Positions 43,551 to 53,651 are shown, counted from the first letter of the stretch. The stretch is DNA of 64,000 nucleotides from Seohaeicola saemankumensis (GCF_020171285.1 NZ_JAIUZI010000001.1:558001-622000); one strand, 5' to 3'. Notes: a model not told the origin generated them from the letters alone. A program made the numbers and translations.

Positions 43551-44381
43551 ATGACGGATCACAGCAAGGACAGTTTTGCCGAGCTTGAACGGCGGGAATG
43601 GGCCACCCCGGAGGTGGCGGCCGGCTACGCACGCGATTTCGCGCGCGCAGCCGATATGGTGGTGCCGGCACTGGTGGACGGCTGCGGCGCGGCGCCGGGG
43701 CAGGAGATCCTCGATCTGTGCTGCGGTCACGGCAATGTCACGCGGGCGCTGCTGGCCACGGGGGCAAAGGTCACGGGGCTGGATTTCTCGCCGGCGATGC
43801 TGGAAATGGCGCGCCGGAACGCGCCCGGTGCCACCTACGTCCAGGGGGATGCGATGGCGACCGGCCTGCCGTCGGGCCGGTTCCATGGCGTCACCATGGG
43901 CTTTGGAATGCCGCATGTGCCTGACCCGCCAAAGGCTATCGCCGAGGCCGCGCGCCTGCTGCGCCCCGGCGGGCGGTTTGCCTATTCGGTCTGGTGCGGT
44001 CCCGGGGTCGAAAGCGCGCTTGTCTACGTCTTCCAGGCGATTGCCGACCATGGCGACCCGTCGATCACGTTGCCGCCGGGGCCCGGGGCCAACGACTACG
44101 CCGATCCGGCGATCGCCTTTCCGGCGCTGACAGCGGCAGGGTTCCAGCCGCCGCGCCGCGAGATCGTGCACAGCCACTGGCAAACCGGGGATCCCGCCGC
44201 GCCCTATGATTTCTTTCTGAACGGCACCGCGCGCGGCGGCGCGCTGTTGCGCCCCCAACCGCCCGAATGCGCGCGGGCAATCCGTCAGGCCGTGGTGGAT
44301 CAGGTGCTGGAACACCACGGATCCGGTCCGGTCTGGACGATCCCGATTCCGGCTGTCGTGATCTCGGCGCGCCAAAGCTGA
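43551..44381 (+). CDS. Class I SAM-dependent methyltransferase
   Basis: A 276-residue methyltransferase. The SAM loop [20 protein letters not shown] lies near 52-71, [20 protein letters not shown] follows, and the post-motif [25 protein letters not shown] is typical of the UbiE/COQ5 fold. The substrate cannot be told. The ATG is at 43551. It converges on cobT across a mosaic repeat. Confidence 0.88.
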   Translation: MTDHSKDSFAELERREWATPEVAAGYARDFARAADMVVPALVDGCGAAPGQEILDLCCGHGNVTRALLATGAKVTGLDFSPAMLEMARRNAPGATYVQGDAMATGLPSGRFHGVTMGFGMPHVPDPPKAIAEAARLLRPGGRFAYSVWCGPGVESALVYVFQAIADHGDPSITLPPGPGANDYADPAIAFPALTAAGFQPPRREIVHSHWQTGDPAAPYDFFLNGTARGGALLRPQPPECARAIRQAVVDQVLEHHGSGPVWTIPIPAVVISARQS

Positions 44382-44424
44382 ACGGGCGAGGGGGCTCTGC
44401 CCCCGCCGCGGCACGCCGCGACTC

Positions 44425-44553
44425 CCCCGGAGTATTTGAAAAGAGATGAAAGGGCGCGCGCGCCCGGGTCTTCTTCTGTTTGAAAATATCCCAGGGAGTT
44501 TGAGGGACAGCGTCCCTCATCCAAACATGGAATGCGCCGAAGGCGCGCCTTTG
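44425..44553. repeat. Intergenic mosaic element, copy 1
   Basis: Left arm GGAGTATTTGAAAAGAGATG (44429-44448), a spacer, then AAAATATCC and a 34-bp block (44491-44524) identical to copy 2. That block contains the hairpin GAGGGAC-AGC-GTCCCTC. A GCGCC-GAAG-GCGC hairpin follows and the element ends 3 nt before the cobT stop. It is likely a shared terminator. Confidence 0.85.
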
Positions 44554-44555
44554 GA

Positions 44556-46430
44556 TCAGCTGGCCTTGCGGATGCCCATGACGCGGGCGCGGGCGCGCGG
44601 GTCGGGGTCGAAGAGCGAGGCGAGCTGTTCGGTCATGGCGCCGGCCAGCTGTTCGACGTCGGTGATGGTTACCGCGCGGTCGTAGTAGCGGGTGACGTCG
44701 TGGCCGATGCCGATGGCCAGCAGTTCCACCAGCTTGCGTTTTTCGACCATGGCGATCACGTCGCGCAGGTGTTTTTCCAGGTAGTTGGCCGGGTTCACCG
44801 AGAGCGTCGAATCGTCCACCGGGGCGCCGTCCGAGATCACCATCAGGATCTTGCGCTGTTCGGGGCGGTGGATCATGCGGCGGTGCGCCCATTCCAGCGC
44901 TTCGCCGTCGATGTTTTCCTTCAGAAGCCCCTCTTTCATCATCAGCCCGAGGTTGGGCCGGGTCCGCCGCCAGGGGGCGTCGGCGGATTTGTAGATGATG
45001 TGGCGCAGGTCGTTCAGCCGGCCCGGCTGTTGCGGGCGACCGTCGTTCAGCCAGGCTTCGCGGGCCTGGCCGCCTTTCCAGGCGCGGGTGGTAAAGCCGA
45101 GGATCTCGACCTTGACGTTGCAGCGTTCGAGGGTGCGCGCCAGCACGTCGGCGCAGATCGCCGCGATCGAGATCGGGCGGCCCCGCATCGAGCCGGAGTT
45201 GTCCAGCAGCAGCGTCACCACGGTGTCGCGGAACTCGGTATCCTTCTCGATCTTGAAGCTGAGCGGGGTGGTCGGGTTGGCGACCACGCGGGCCAGGCGC
45301 CCGGCGTCGAGGATACCTTCCTCCAGGTCGAATTCCCAGCTGCGGTTCTGCTGCGCCTGCAGGCGGCGCTGCAGCTTGTTGGCCAGCCGCGACACCGCGC
45401 CTTTCAGCGGGTCGAGCTGCTGGTCGAGATAGGCGCGCAGCCGTTCCAGTTCGGCCGGTTCGGCGAGATCTTCGGCGGCGATTTCCTCGTCGTGGGTGTT
45501 GAGATAGACGCGGTAGTCGGGGTCGGCCTCGGAGGGCGGGGGCGGCGCGGGTGGCTCCAGCGGCGCCTCGCCCTCGGGCATCTCGGTTTCCTCGCCCATC
45601 TCCTCGTCGGCCAGATCGTCCATGCTGACCTGGGCCTGGGCCTGGTCCTGCTGATCTTCCTGGCTTTGCTCGGGGTCGGCGTCGGCATCCTGATCGTCGG
45701 AATCGTCCTGGCCGGTGCTGTCGGGATCGGGTTGTTCCTCGGCGTCTTCCTCGGCCTGGTCGTCCTGATCCTCGTCCTCGGCATCGGGGTCTTCGCCCAG
45801 TTGGTCGCCATAACCCAGGTCGGTGATGATCTGGCGGGCGAACTTGGCGAATTCGGTCTGGTCGGCGAGCTTGTCCTGCAGGTCCTCCAGCGTGCCGCCG
45901 GCCTGTTCCTCGATAAAGCCGCGCCACAGGTCCATCACGTTCTGCGCGTTCGGCGGCAGGTCGCGGCCGGTGGCCAGATGGCGGATCAGGTATCCGGCGG
46001 CCACCGGCAGCGGCGCCTCGCTGGCCTGCTTGATCGCGTCATAGCCGCGCCGCATCGCCTCGTTGGCGATCTTGACGTCGATGTTGGATGCGGTGCCCGG
46101 CATGTCGCGGGCGCCCATCGCCTCGCAGCGGGCGGTTTCCATCGCCTCGTAGAGATCGCGCGCCATGTCGCCGGGCGGGGCATAGCGGGCGTGCACGCCC
46201 TCGTCGTGGTACTTGCGCTGCAGCGCCAGCGCGTCGGCGGTGCCGCGCGCCAGCAGCACCTCTTCGCGGGTCATGCGGCGGGACACCTGCGGCAGGCGCA
46301 TGGCCTCGCCCGACAGCCCCGACGGGTCGACCGTATAGGTCACCGACAGGTCCGGGTCGTCGGCCATCACCTTGGTGGCTTCGGCCAGTGCCTTTTTGAA
46401 CGGGTCGGCGGGGTTGTCGGTCTTGTTCAT
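44556..46430 (-). CDS. cobT: Cobaltochelatase subunit CobT
   Basis: With CobS and CobN it inserts cobalt into hydrogenobyrinate a,c-diamide in aerobic cobalamin synthesis. It is 624 residues: an N-terminal helical region, an Asp/Glu/Gln-rich acidic stretch (about 200-290), and a VWA domain with the [18 protein letters not shown] (about 409-418). The ATG is at 46430. The partner cobS is 2.5 kb upstream rather than adjacent. Confidence 0.96.
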   Translation of the reverse strand: MNKTDNPADPFKKALAEATKVMADDPDLSVTYTVDPSGLSGEAMRLPQVSRRMTREEVLLARGTADALALQRKYHDEGVHARYAPPGDMARDLYEAMETARCEAMGARDMPGTASNIDVKIANEAMRRGYDAIKQASEAPLPVAAGYLIRHLATGRDLPPNAQNVMDLWRGFIEEQAGGTLEDLQDKLADQTEFAKFARQIITDLGYGDQLGEDPDAEDEDQDDQAEEDAEEQPDPDSTGQDDSDDQDADADPEQSQEDQQDQAQAQVSMDDLADEEMGEETEMPEGEAPLEPPAPPPPSEADPDYRVYLNTHDEEIAAEDLAEPAELERLRAYLDQQLDPLKGAVSRLANKLQRRLQAQQNRSWEFDLEEGILDAGRLARVVANPTTPLSFKIEKDTEFRDTVVTLLLDNSGSMRGRPISIAAICADVLARTLERCNVKVEILGFTTRAWKGGQAREAWLNDGRPQQPGRLNDLRHIIYKSADAPWRRTRPNLGLMMKEGLLKENIDGEALEWAHRRMIHRPEQRKILMVISDGAPVDDSTLSVNPANYLEKHLRDVIAMVEKRKLVELLAIGIGHDVTRYYDRAVTITDVEQLAGAMTEQLASLFDPDPRARARVMGIRKAS

Positions 46431-46626
46431 CTGGGCGGGTCCCTTGTTGCCGCGCAATATCGCAGAGAGGGCGCGCGGCGGTGTGCTAAGAGTTGTATTC
46501 GGACATGCAGCAGAAAATGGCAAGCTTTGTCCCGGTGATTTGGGCTAGGGTAACCCACCGTTCCTGACCTTGGGTCCAGTTTGCGGCCCCGGTGTCAGCC
46601 ATTCTGACCGCGACCGGAGCCATGCC

Positions 46627-47832
46627 ATGCGAATTGCCATCATTGCCGTTGGAACCAGTTTCGTTGCCGGGCTGTTCGCGGCGGCGACGCTGAAACTGAT
46701 GATGTTGATAACCGATCTGATCTGGGCGCGCGAGATGTCTCTGTCGCCGGGGTATATCATTGTCGCCTGTACGCTGGGCGGGGCGCTGATCGGTCTGACC
46801 CGTCTGGGCAGCAACCGGGTGGAGACGCTGCGCGACCAGATCGAGGCGGCCGGCGACCCGGTGCATCTGAAACGCAGGCAGATCTGGATGGTCGCGCTGG
46901 GGGCGGCGCTGGCGGTGGGGTTTGGCGGCGCGTTGGGGCCCGAGGCGGGGCTGATCGCGGTGATCACCGAACTGGCCGCGCTGGTGTCGCTGGTGGTGGC
47001 GCGCAGCGCCAACGAGGCGCGGGTGCTGGGCCAGGCCAGCGTTTCGGCCGCGCTGGGCGGGCTCTATGCCTCGCCGCCCGGCGCGACGGTTTTCATCAAC
47101 GACGAGAGCAATCCCGACGCCTGGGCGGCGGCGCAGAAACATGGCATTCCCTACCTGAACTTCGTGGCCGCGCTGGCCGGGGTGGGCGGTTTTCTGGTGG
47201 CGGCGCGGTGGCTGTTCGATGGCGGGTTCCACCGTATCCATCTGCCGCATCACGTGGCGCCGGGTGATGGGACCGACATTCTTTTGTCGCTGCTTCCGGC
47301 CGCCTTTGGCGCGGCGGTGGGGGCGGTGTTCCTGCATGGGCAGGCCATCGCCACCCGGCAGGTGGAACAGCGGATCGGCCACCCGGTGGTGCAGTCGGCG
47401 CTGGGCGGGCTGGCCTTTGGCCTGCTGGCGGCGCTGTTGCCGATGGTGCGGTTTTCGGGTCATCACGAGTTCGAGCCGATGCTGGAATGGGCGGCGGGGG
47501 CCACGGTCTGGCTGTTGCTGGGTCTGGCGCTGGTCAAGGTTCTTGCCACGGTGCTGTGCCTGTCGACCGGTTGGCGCGGCGGCGCGATCTTTCCGCTGAT
47601 CTTTGCCGGCGGCGCGGCGGGCTACGCCGCGCATCTGCTGCAGGGCGGCAGTGACGTGGCGGTTCCGGTGGCGGCGGGGCTGGCCGGGGCCACGGCGGCG
47701 GGATTGGGCAAACCGCTGGCGTCCCTGCTCATTCTGGTGTTCCTGATCGGTGCCGAGACGTTGCTGCCGGTCTGCGTTGGCGTAGCGTTCGGTATGGTGG
47801 CGGCCCGTTTCAGCCCGTCGCGGGGGCACTAA
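46627..47832 (+). CDS. ClC-family voltage-gated chloride channel homolog
   Basis: A 401-residue membrane protein of about 10-11 helices. Motif equivalents are GFGGALGPEAGLIAVI (Glu in the gating position of GxEGP) and GWRGGAIFPLIF (GxFxP). It is shorter than the ClC at 39093 and lacks CBS domains. It is divergent from cobT and placed between cobT and cobS. The ion is not proven. Confidence 0.85.
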   Translation: MRIAIIAVGTSFVAGLFAAATLKLMMLITDLIWAREMSLSPGYIIVACTLGGALIGLTRLGSNRVETLRDQIEAAGDPVHLKRRQIWMVALGAALAVGFGGALGPEAGLIAVITELAALVSLVVARSANEARVLGQASVSAALGGLYASPPGATVFINDESNPDAWAAAQKHGIPYLNFVAALAGVGGFLVAARWLFDGGFHRIHLPHHVAPGDGTDILLSLLPAAFGAAVGAVFLHGQAIATRQVEQRIGHPVVQSALGGLAFGLLAALLPMVRFSGHHEFEPMLEWAAGATVWLLLGLALVKVLATVLCLSTGWRGGAIFPLIFAGGAAGYAAHLLQGGSDVAVPVAAGLAGATAAGLGKPLASLLILVFLIGAETLLPVCVGVAFGMVAARFSPSRGH

Positions 47833-47892
47833 GACTGTGCCGAAGCGTCGTGTGCCGCCGGTGTCACGCGGGCGTCAAAGGTGCAATACTGG

Positions 47893-48300
47893 TCAGCTGC
47901 GGGGCAGCACCAGATCGCGGCAGTCGTCGATATGGGATTGTACCGCGCGCCTTGCGTCGTGACCACCGGCGCCCCGGTCCAGATCGGCCAGCAGACCGGC
48001 CATTTCGCCCCAGCCGCGCGACCGCCAGAGCGTGCCTTGCCCCACGGGGACGCCTTGCGCGATGGCGTCGGGCATGGTGGCGTCCAGCAGCATGTCGAAG
48101 AGGCTCGCCAACCTTTGGCTGTCATGGGCGCCGGCGTCCCGCAGGGCGCGTTGCCGGGTGGCCAGCGCCGCCAGCCGGCCGGAACATGTCGCGAATACCT
48201 CGGCGCGTTCAAACGACCGGGCGGGCAGCGCAGCGGCGGGCGTGATGCCCTGCAAAACAAGGGCCGCACCGCAGAAAACGAGAGGGATCATCCGTGTCAT
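47893..48300 (-). CDS. Small secreted Cys-containing protein, paralog 1
   Basis: A 135-residue protein with signal peptide MTRMIPLVFCGAALVLQGITPAAAL. The mature part starts with FATCSGRLAALATRQRALRD and ends with HIDDCRDLVL. It shares FATC-x-GRL-x-AL, a following Asp/Arg-rich helix and a C-terminal His-x4-5-Cys with the gene at 48401, so the pair probably form a disulfide-linked helical fold. I do not recognise the family. An inverted repeat lies 52 nt upstream. Confidence 0.72.
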   Translation of the reverse strand: MTRMIPLVFCGAALVLQGITPAAALPARSFERAEVFATCSGRLAALATRQRALRDAGAHDSQRLASLFDMLLDATMPDAIAQGVPVGQGTLWRSRGWGEMAGLLADLDRGAGGHDARRAVQSHIDDCRDLVLPRS

Positions 48301-48351
48301 GCGTCGAGCTTACGGGAGGAGGGTTAACAGTCAATAGTGTATATACAAATA

Positions 48352-48377
48352 ATGTGCAAACGATGTCATTTGCACAT
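48352..48377. promoter_or_regulatory. 9-bp inverted repeat between the two secreted paralogs
   Basis: ATGTGCAAA (48352-48360), 8 nt, then TTTGCACAT (48369-48377): a perfect inverted repeat, upstream of paralog 1 and just past the stop of paralog 2. It could be an operator or a terminator stem; there is no T run. Confidence 0.45.
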
Positions 48378-48400
48378 CAAAACGCGATATGCATTTCCCG

Positions 48401-48787
48401 TTAGCCCAGCAGCAGACTGTTGCAGGCGGCGACATGAATTTCGACCAATGCGCCGGCCCGCTCGGCCTCGTCCCGATCACTGCCGAAACTCGCGCGGGTC
48501 AACAGCTCGGCCAATGCGAACTTGGCCTCGATCCGGCGGGCCAGCACCGCGCGGCCCTGGCCGGGCGGGGTCACCGCCTCGAGCAGGTCGATCATCCGGG
48601 CGCGGCGGTCACGGGTATCGTCGGCGCGCGACGTGTCCATCAGCCATTGATGTTCCATCAGCGCCGACAGCCGTCCGGTGCAGGTGGCAAAGGTCGAAAC
48701 CAAATCGTCCTGCGCTGACATTGCCGCCCCCGGGGAGAGGGACAAGGCCAGAACGCAGGACGATAAGAAACTTTTCACTCTGCACAT
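48401..48787 (-). CDS. Small secreted Cys-containing protein, paralog 2
   Basis: A 128-residue protein starting MCRVKSFLSSCVLALSLSPG, a signal peptide (a GTG at 48778 is an alternative start). The mature part has FATCTGRLSALMEHQWLMD near residue 32 and ends HVAACNSLLLG. It is clearly homologous to the gene downstream, with two conserved Cys. Both lie between cobT and cobS on the same strand as both. Upstream is a 14-bp palindrome at 48841. Confidence 0.72.
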   Translation of the reverse strand: MCRVKSFLSSCVLALSLSPGAAMSAQDDLVSTFATCTGRLSALMEHQWLMDTSRADDTRDRRARMIDLLEAVTPPGQGRAVLARRIEAKFALAELLTRASFGSDRDEAERAGALVEIHVAACNSLLLG

Positions 48788-48840
48788 TTCTTGATCGTGC
48801 AGTCAAAAAATACGCCTGTCAAATACGCAAAATGAAAACT

Positions 48841-48854
48841 TTTATCCGGATAAA
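48841..48854. promoter_or_regulatory. 14-bp palindrome upstream of paralog 2
   Basis: TTTATCCGGATAAA, a perfect palindrome 54 bp upstream of the 48787 start, within an A+T-rich stretch. It could be an operator. Confidence 0.35.
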
Positions 48855-48964
48855 GAAATGTTGCGCGCGGCACACGCCCCCCATCCCGGCCGGTGCGGCA
48901 ACGCAAAACGGCGGCCCGATGTGGACCGCCGCCGCTTCACTCTGGTCTGATTGTTCCCGGGGGC

Positions 48965-49951
48965 TTAGCCCAGCGAGGTGCTGGCCGCGCTTTCAGGCAG
49001 CTCTTCGTCAAAGCAGCGCTGATAGAACTCGGCCACGGTCTGGCGCTCAAGCTCGTCGCATTTGTTCAGGAACGACAGGCGGAAGGCATAGCCCACGTTG
49101 CGGAAGATCTCGGCGTTCTGGGCCCAGTTGATCACGGTCCGGGGCGACATCACCGTGCTGAGGTCACCGTTCATGAAGGCGGTGCGGGTCAGGTCGGCCA
49201 CGGTCACCATCTGGGCGACGGTCTTGCGGCCCTTTTCGGTGTTGTAATGCGGCGCCTTGGACAGAACGATCATGGTCTCGGCGTCATGGCTGAGATAGTT
49301 CAGCGTGGCGACCAGCGACCAGCGGTCCATCTGGGCCTGGTTGATCTGCTGGGTGCCGTGATAGAGGCCGGTGGTATCGCCCAGGCCAACGGTGTTGGCG
49401 GTGGCGAACAGGCGGAAATAGGGGTGCGGCGTGATGATCTCGTTCTGGTCCATCAGCGTCAGCTTGCCGTCATGTTCCAGCACCCGCTGGATCACGAACA
49501 TCACGTCGGCGCGGCCGGCATCGTATTCGTCGAACACGATGGCGACGGGGTTGCGCAGCGCCCAGGGCAGGATGCCTTCGTGGAATTCGGTCACCTGCTT
49601 GCCGTCGCGCAGCTTGATCGCGTCCTTGCCGATCAGGTCGATCCGGCTGATGTGGCTGTCGAGGTTGACGCGCACGGCGGGCCAGTTCAGGCGGGCGGCG
49701 ACCTGTTCGATGTGGGTCGATTTGCCGGTGCCGTGGTAGCCCTGGATCATCACCCGGCGGTTATGGGAAAACCCGGCCAGGATCGCCAGCGTGGTGTCGG
49801 CGTCGAACTTGTAGGTCGGGTCGATCGCGGGCACCCGGTCGCTGCCGTCGGCAAAGCCCTTGACCTTCATGTCGGTGTCGATACCGAACACGTCACGCAC
49901 CGAAATCTCTTCTGTCGGTTTCGCGTTGATGTCGATTGCGCCGTCAGCCAT
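48965..49951 (-). CDS. cobS: Cobaltochelatase subunit CobS
   Basis: The AAA+ motor subunit of aerobic cobaltochelatase, 328 residues. Walker A is GYHGTGKST near 71-79, Walker [16 protein letters not shown], and the sensor region [14 protein letters not shown]. The ATG at 49951 has AAGGA upstream. It acts with CobT (44556) and CobN, which is not in the window. Confidence 0.97.
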   Translation of the reverse strand: MADGAIDINAKPTEEISVRDVFGIDTDMKVKGFADGSDRVPAIDPTYKFDADTTLAILAGFSHNRRVMIQGYHGTGKSTHIEQVAARLNWPAVRVNLDSHISRIDLIGKDAIKLRDGKQVTEFHEGILPWALRNPVAIVFDEYDAGRADVMFVIQRVLEHDGKLTLMDQNEIITPHPYFRLFATANTVGLGDTTGLYHGTQQINQAQMDRWSLVATLNYLSHDAETMIVLSKAPHYNTEKGRKTVAQMVTVADLTRTAFMNGDLSTVMSPRTVINWAQNAEIFRNVGYAFRLSFLNKCDELERQTVAEFYQRCFDEELPESAASTSLG

Positions 49952-50280
49952 GCCGTCCGTCCTTTTGCTGTGCCCCTTACCGGGATCCGAACCCGCACGT
50001 GGTGCAACATTACGCCGGGGAGGGCAAGGGGAAGAGCGCACAGAAAATGCCTGACGCGGTGTCCGGTGGCGGCACGAGGTGCCGAAACGCCAGGCGCGCG
50101 CCCTGGGGCGGCGACCCGCCGGGGCCGCGCCGGGGCGGCGACGCGCCATTTCCCGCCGTGAAAATTCAACGTTCAATTTATTTGTTTGGCGGCAAACCGG
50201 TTAGCCCTATCATCCTTATCGTGGCGGGGAGTCTGCTCGCCCGCCTGTTATTAACTAGGACCCATTTCGGGAGGGACACA
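49952..50280. other. Divergent spacer between cobS and the arylsulfatase
   Basis: 329 bp. The left part is very GC-rich. An A+T-rich patch at 50160-50192 carries TTCAACGTTCAA followed by TTTATTTG, a likely promoter area. GGGAGGG precedes the sulfatase start. I see no supported ORF. Confidence 0.45.
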
Positions 50281-51834
50281 ATGAGAGAGACGCGTAACCT
50301 GTATCGCAGGGTCGCCGGCGTGCTGGCCTCTGCGGCGGTGGCATCGTTGGCGACGATGTCGTCGGCGCAGGACAAACCGATGAATTTTCTCATCATCTGG
50401 GGCGATGACATCGGCTATTGGAACATCAGCGCCTACAATCAGGGCATGATGGGATACGAGACCCCCAACATCGACCGCATCGCCAACGAGGGCATGCTGT
50501 TCACCCACGGCTACGGCGAACAGTCCTGCACGGCGGGGCGCGCGTCCTTTGTGACCGGGCAGTCGGGTTTCCGCACCGGCCTGCTCAAGGTCGGGCTGCC
50601 GGGCGCCAAAGAGGGCATGTCGGAAAAGGACCCGACCATTGCCGAATACATGAAGTCCAAGGGCTACATGACCGGTCAGTATGGCAAGAATCACCTCGGC
50701 GACCGGGATGAGCATCTGCCGACCAACCATGGGTTCGACGAATTCTTTGGCAACCTCTACCACCTGAATGCCGAGGAAGAGCCGGAAAACGTCGATTACC
50801 CCAAAGACCCGGAATTCCGCGAAAAGTTCGGTCCGCGCGGCGTGATCAGATCCTCTGCTGATGGCAGCGTCGAAGACACCGGCCCGCTGACCCGCAAGCG
50901 GATGGAGACCATCGACGAGGAGGTCACCGCCGGTGCGCTTGACTTTATCGACCGCGCGGCGGAACAGGATAAGCCATTCTTTTTGTGGTACAATACCACA
51001 CGGATGCACATCTTTACCCACCTCAAGGAGGAAAGCCAGGGCGTGACCGGGCTGGGGGTTTATCCCGACGGCATGGTCGAACATGACAAGATGGTCGGCC
51101 AGATGCTCGACAAGCTCGACGAACTGGGCATCGCCGACAATACTGTGGTGATGTATTCCACCGACAACGGTGCCGAAGTGTTCAGCTGGCCCGATGGCGG
51201 CACAACGCCGTTCCGCAACGAGAAAAACTCGAACTGGGATGGCGGTTTCCGCGTTCCGATGATGATCAAGTGGCCGGGCGTCATCGAACCGGGACGCGTT
51301 TCCAACCAGATCATCAGCCACCTCGACTGGTTCCCGACCTTCATGTCGGCGCTGGGCGATGCGGACATGAAAGAGCGGATGCTGACCGAGGCGCCCTTTG
51401 GCGAAGCCAACGAACCGGTGCACCTCGATGGCTATGACTTCATGCCGTATTTCAAAGGCGAGGCGGAAAAGGGGCCGCGCCGCGAGTTCTTTTACTTTTC
51501 GGATGGCGGCGATCTGATGAACATGCGCTACGACCAGTGGAAAGTGGTCTTTGCCGAACAGCGCGCCGAAAGCTTCGATGTCTGGCAGGATCCGCTGACG
51601 CCGCTGCGTCTGCCAAAAGTGTTCAACCTCTATTCGGACCCGTTCGAAAAGGCAGATCACGAATCCATAAACTACCCGCAATGGCGTCTTGAACGGGCTT
51701 ATCTGCTGGTACCGGCGCAGGCCTTCGTGTCGCAATTCCTCAGCACGTTCGAACAGTACCCGCCGCGTCAGAAACCGGGCAGTTTCTCGATTGACCAGGT
51801 GCTTGAGACACTGCAGCGCAACCAGGGCGGCTAA
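50281..51834 (+). CDS. Arylsulfatase (type I, formylglycine-dependent), exported
   Basis: Hydrolyses sulfate esters in the periplasm. It is 517 residues. A signal peptide (RRVAGVLASAAVASLATMSSAQ) is followed by NFLIIWGDDIGYWN (metal Asp pair). The Cys83 in SCTAGRASFVTG matches CxAGR, where it must be oxidised to formylglycine. GQYGKNHLGD and the DNGAEVFSWPDGG metal site follow. No formylglycine-generating enzyme gene is in the window. The start has GGGAGGG 6 nt upstream. Confidence 0.92.
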   Translation: MRETRNLYRRVAGVLASAAVASLATMSSAQDKPMNFLIIWGDDIGYWNISAYNQGMMGYETPNIDRIANEGMLFTHGYGEQSCTAGRASFVTGQSGFRTGLLKVGLPGAKEGMSEKDPTIAEYMKSKGYMTGQYGKNHLGDRDEHLPTNHGFDEFFGNLYHLNAEEEPENVDYPKDPEFREKFGPRGVIRSSADGSVEDTGPLTRKRMETIDEEVTAGALDFIDRAAEQDKPFFLWYNTTRMHIFTHLKEESQGVTGLGVYPDGMVEHDKMVGQMLDKLDELGIADNTVVMYSTDNGAEVFSWPDGGTTPFRNEKNSNWDGGFRVPMMIKWPGVIEPGRVSNQIISHLDWFPTFMSALGDADMKERMLTEAPFGEANEPVHLDGYDFMPYFKGEAEKGPRREFFYFSDGGDLMNMRYDQWKVVFAEQRAESFDVWQDPLTPLRLPKVFNLYSDPFEKADHESINYPQWRLERAYLLVPAQAFVSQFLSTFEQYPPRQKPGSFSIDQVLETLQRNQGG

Positions 51835-51863
51835 GACCGGTCTGATACCCCACGATTGAAATT

Positions 51864-51894
51864 GGCCCGCGGGAACATCCTCGCGGGCCTTTTT
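51864..51894 (+). terminator. Terminator after the arylsulfatase gene
   Basis: GGCCCGCG (51864-51871), a 10-nt loop, CGCGGGCC (51882-51889), TTTTT. An intrinsic terminator on the plus strand; it ends 9 bp before the convergent cyclase stop. Confidence 0.88.
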
Positions 51895-51902
51895 CGTCCG
51901 GT

Positions 51903-53651
51903 TCAGTCCGGTACGCCTGCCGCCTGCATCAGCCCGTGCACCCGCGTGCTTTCCGACGGATCGCGGAACAGCGACAAGAAATTCCACCCCTGCAGCCGAA
52001 AGCCGCCGAACTTTTCGGCCAGATGGTCCAGCGTGCGCGCCAGCCCGGCCGTGTCACCGACGGTATGGTAGGACGCGGCGGCCCAGCACAGGGCGGGTGG
52101 GCCGACCGGGCCGCCGCGCGCGACATTGGCCTCGTAGGACGCGATGGCGGCAGCATAGTCGCCGTTCAGGAAATGCGCCTGCGCCCGGACATTCAGGTAG
52201 GGGCCGTTGATGAACTGCGGGTTCAGGCGGATCGCCGTCGCGATGGCCTCCAGCGCGGTCAGGTTGTCACCGCTCAGCGACGAGATCAGCGCATGAAACG
52301 TATAGGCATCCGCATCGTTAGGCAGCAGCGCGATACCGCGCCGGGTGGAGGCCAGCGCGTCGTCGTGGCGGCGCTGAACCAGACTGGCCAGCCCCATAAC
52401 CGTGTGGCCCCAGCCAAAACCCTGGTCCACGGCGATGGCCTTGCGCGCCAGCGCCTCGGCCTTGGCGCCCATCTCGGCCCGGTTGCCATGGGCCCAGACC
52501 CCGGCGAACCCGGTCATCCATGCCAGCCCGGCATACCCGCCGGCAAATCCGGGATCCAGCTCGACCACCTGCGCAAACATCTCGCGCGCGGCCGCGATCC
52601 GGTCGGGGATCGGCGGATAGGGCGTCGCCTTGGCCCGCACGAACAGCTCGTAGGCATCCAGGTTGCGGGTATGGACCTCGGCCAGGCGCCCGGTTTCTTC
52701 CGGCGTCAACCGCACCGACAGGGCATCGACCACGCGGGCGCAGACGGTGTCCTGCAGCTCGAACACATCGTCCAGCGATCCATCGAACCGCTCGGCCCAG
52801 ACATGGCCGCCGGACGTGCCGTCGATCAGCTGGACGTTGATGCGGACGCGGTTGCCCGCCTTGCGCACGCTGCCTTCGATTACGTGCCGTACCCCCAGCC
52901 GGCGCGCCACGTCGGGCACGTCCACCGCCTGTTTCTTGAACACGAATGTCGAGTTGCGGGCGACCACGAACAGGCCCGAAACCTTGGACAGATCGGTGAT
53001 CAGATCCTCGGTCATCCCATCGGCAAAGAACTCCTGCTCGGGGTCGCCGGACATGTTGTCAAAGGGAAGAACCGCCAGCGACGGCTTGTCCGGCAGCGGC
53101 AGGGCCGGCGGAATGACCGGCTCGGGCTGGGCCGGCAGCACCCGATCCCAGTGCCAGACGCGCACCGGGCGGGCGATGTTCTTGACCTCGTGTTCGCCGC
53201 CATCGACCCAGGCCAGATCGGCCCGGTCGCGCACCTGCCGGTGGGCATCGTCGGAAATGGCGATACCGCCGGGTGCGGCCAGCGGTTCGATCCGCGCGGC
53301 GATGTTGACGCCTTCGCCAAAGATGTCCGTGCCGTCGATCACGATGTCGCCCACATGCACGCCGATGCGCAGCCGAAGGCGCGGGGCGTCCGGGTCACGG
53401 ATCAGGGCAAGCTGGATATCGGACGCGGCCTCGACCGCGGCAACGGCAGAGGTGAATTCCACGAGGAACCCGTCGCCCATCGTCTTGACCATGCGGCCGC
53501 CAAACCGCGCCAGAACGGGGTCCAGAACGGCGCTCTGCAAGAAGCGCACGGCGGCGATGGTGCCGGTCTCGTCCGCGCCCATCAGGCGCGCGTAGCCCAC
53601 CACATCCAACGCGACGATTGCCGCCAGCCGCCTGTCCACCCGATCCGCCAT
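51903..53651 (-). CDS. Class III adenylate/guanylate cyclase with TolB-like and TPR domains
   Basis: A 582-residue protein. Residues 1-170 are a class III nucleotidyl cyclase domain (IVALDVVGYARLM, GRMVKTMGDGFLVEF, GVHVGDIVIDGTDIFGEGVN). Residues 190-310 resemble a FlgO/TolB-like segment (LAVLPFDNMSGDPEQEFFADG). The rest are TPR repeats. This layout is frequent in Rhizobiales and Rhodobacteraceae; the cyclic nucleotide is probably cAMP. It is cytoplasmic, with no membrane span seen. It is convergent with the arylsulfatase. Confidence 0.92.
   Translation of the reverse strand: MADRVDRRLAAIVALDVVGYARLMGADETGTIAAVRFLQSAVLDPVLARFGGRMVKTMGDGFLVEFTSAVAAVEAASDIQLALIRDPDAPRLRLRIGVHVGDIVIDGTDIFGEGVNIAARIEPLAAPGGIAISDDAHRQVRDRADLAWVDGGEHEVKNIARPVRVWHWDRVLPAQPEPVIPPALPLPDKPSLAVLPFDNMSGDPEQEFFADGMTEDLITDLSKVSGLFVVARNSTFVFKKQAVDVPDVARRLGVRHVIEGSVRKAGNRVRINVQLIDGTSGGHVWAERFDGSLDDVFELQDTVCARVVDALSVRLTPEETGRLAEVHTRNLDAYELFVRAKATPYPPIPDRIAAAREMFAQVVELDPGFAGGYAGLAWMTGFAGVWAHGNRAEMGAKAEALARKAIAVDQGFGWGHTVMGLASLVQRRHDDALASTRRGIALLPNDADAYTFHALISSLSGDNLTALEAIATAIRLNPQFINGPYLNVRAQAHFLNGDYAAAIASYEANVARGGPVGPPALCWAAASYHTVGDTAGLARTLDHLAEKFGGFRLQGWNFLSLFRDPSESTRVHGLMQAAGVPD

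Noticed and set aside
49979-49998. tRNA T-arm-like sequence (GGGATCCGAACCCGC)
   Set aside because: The loop lacks the conserved A58 and no matching acceptor, D or anticodon arms are around it.
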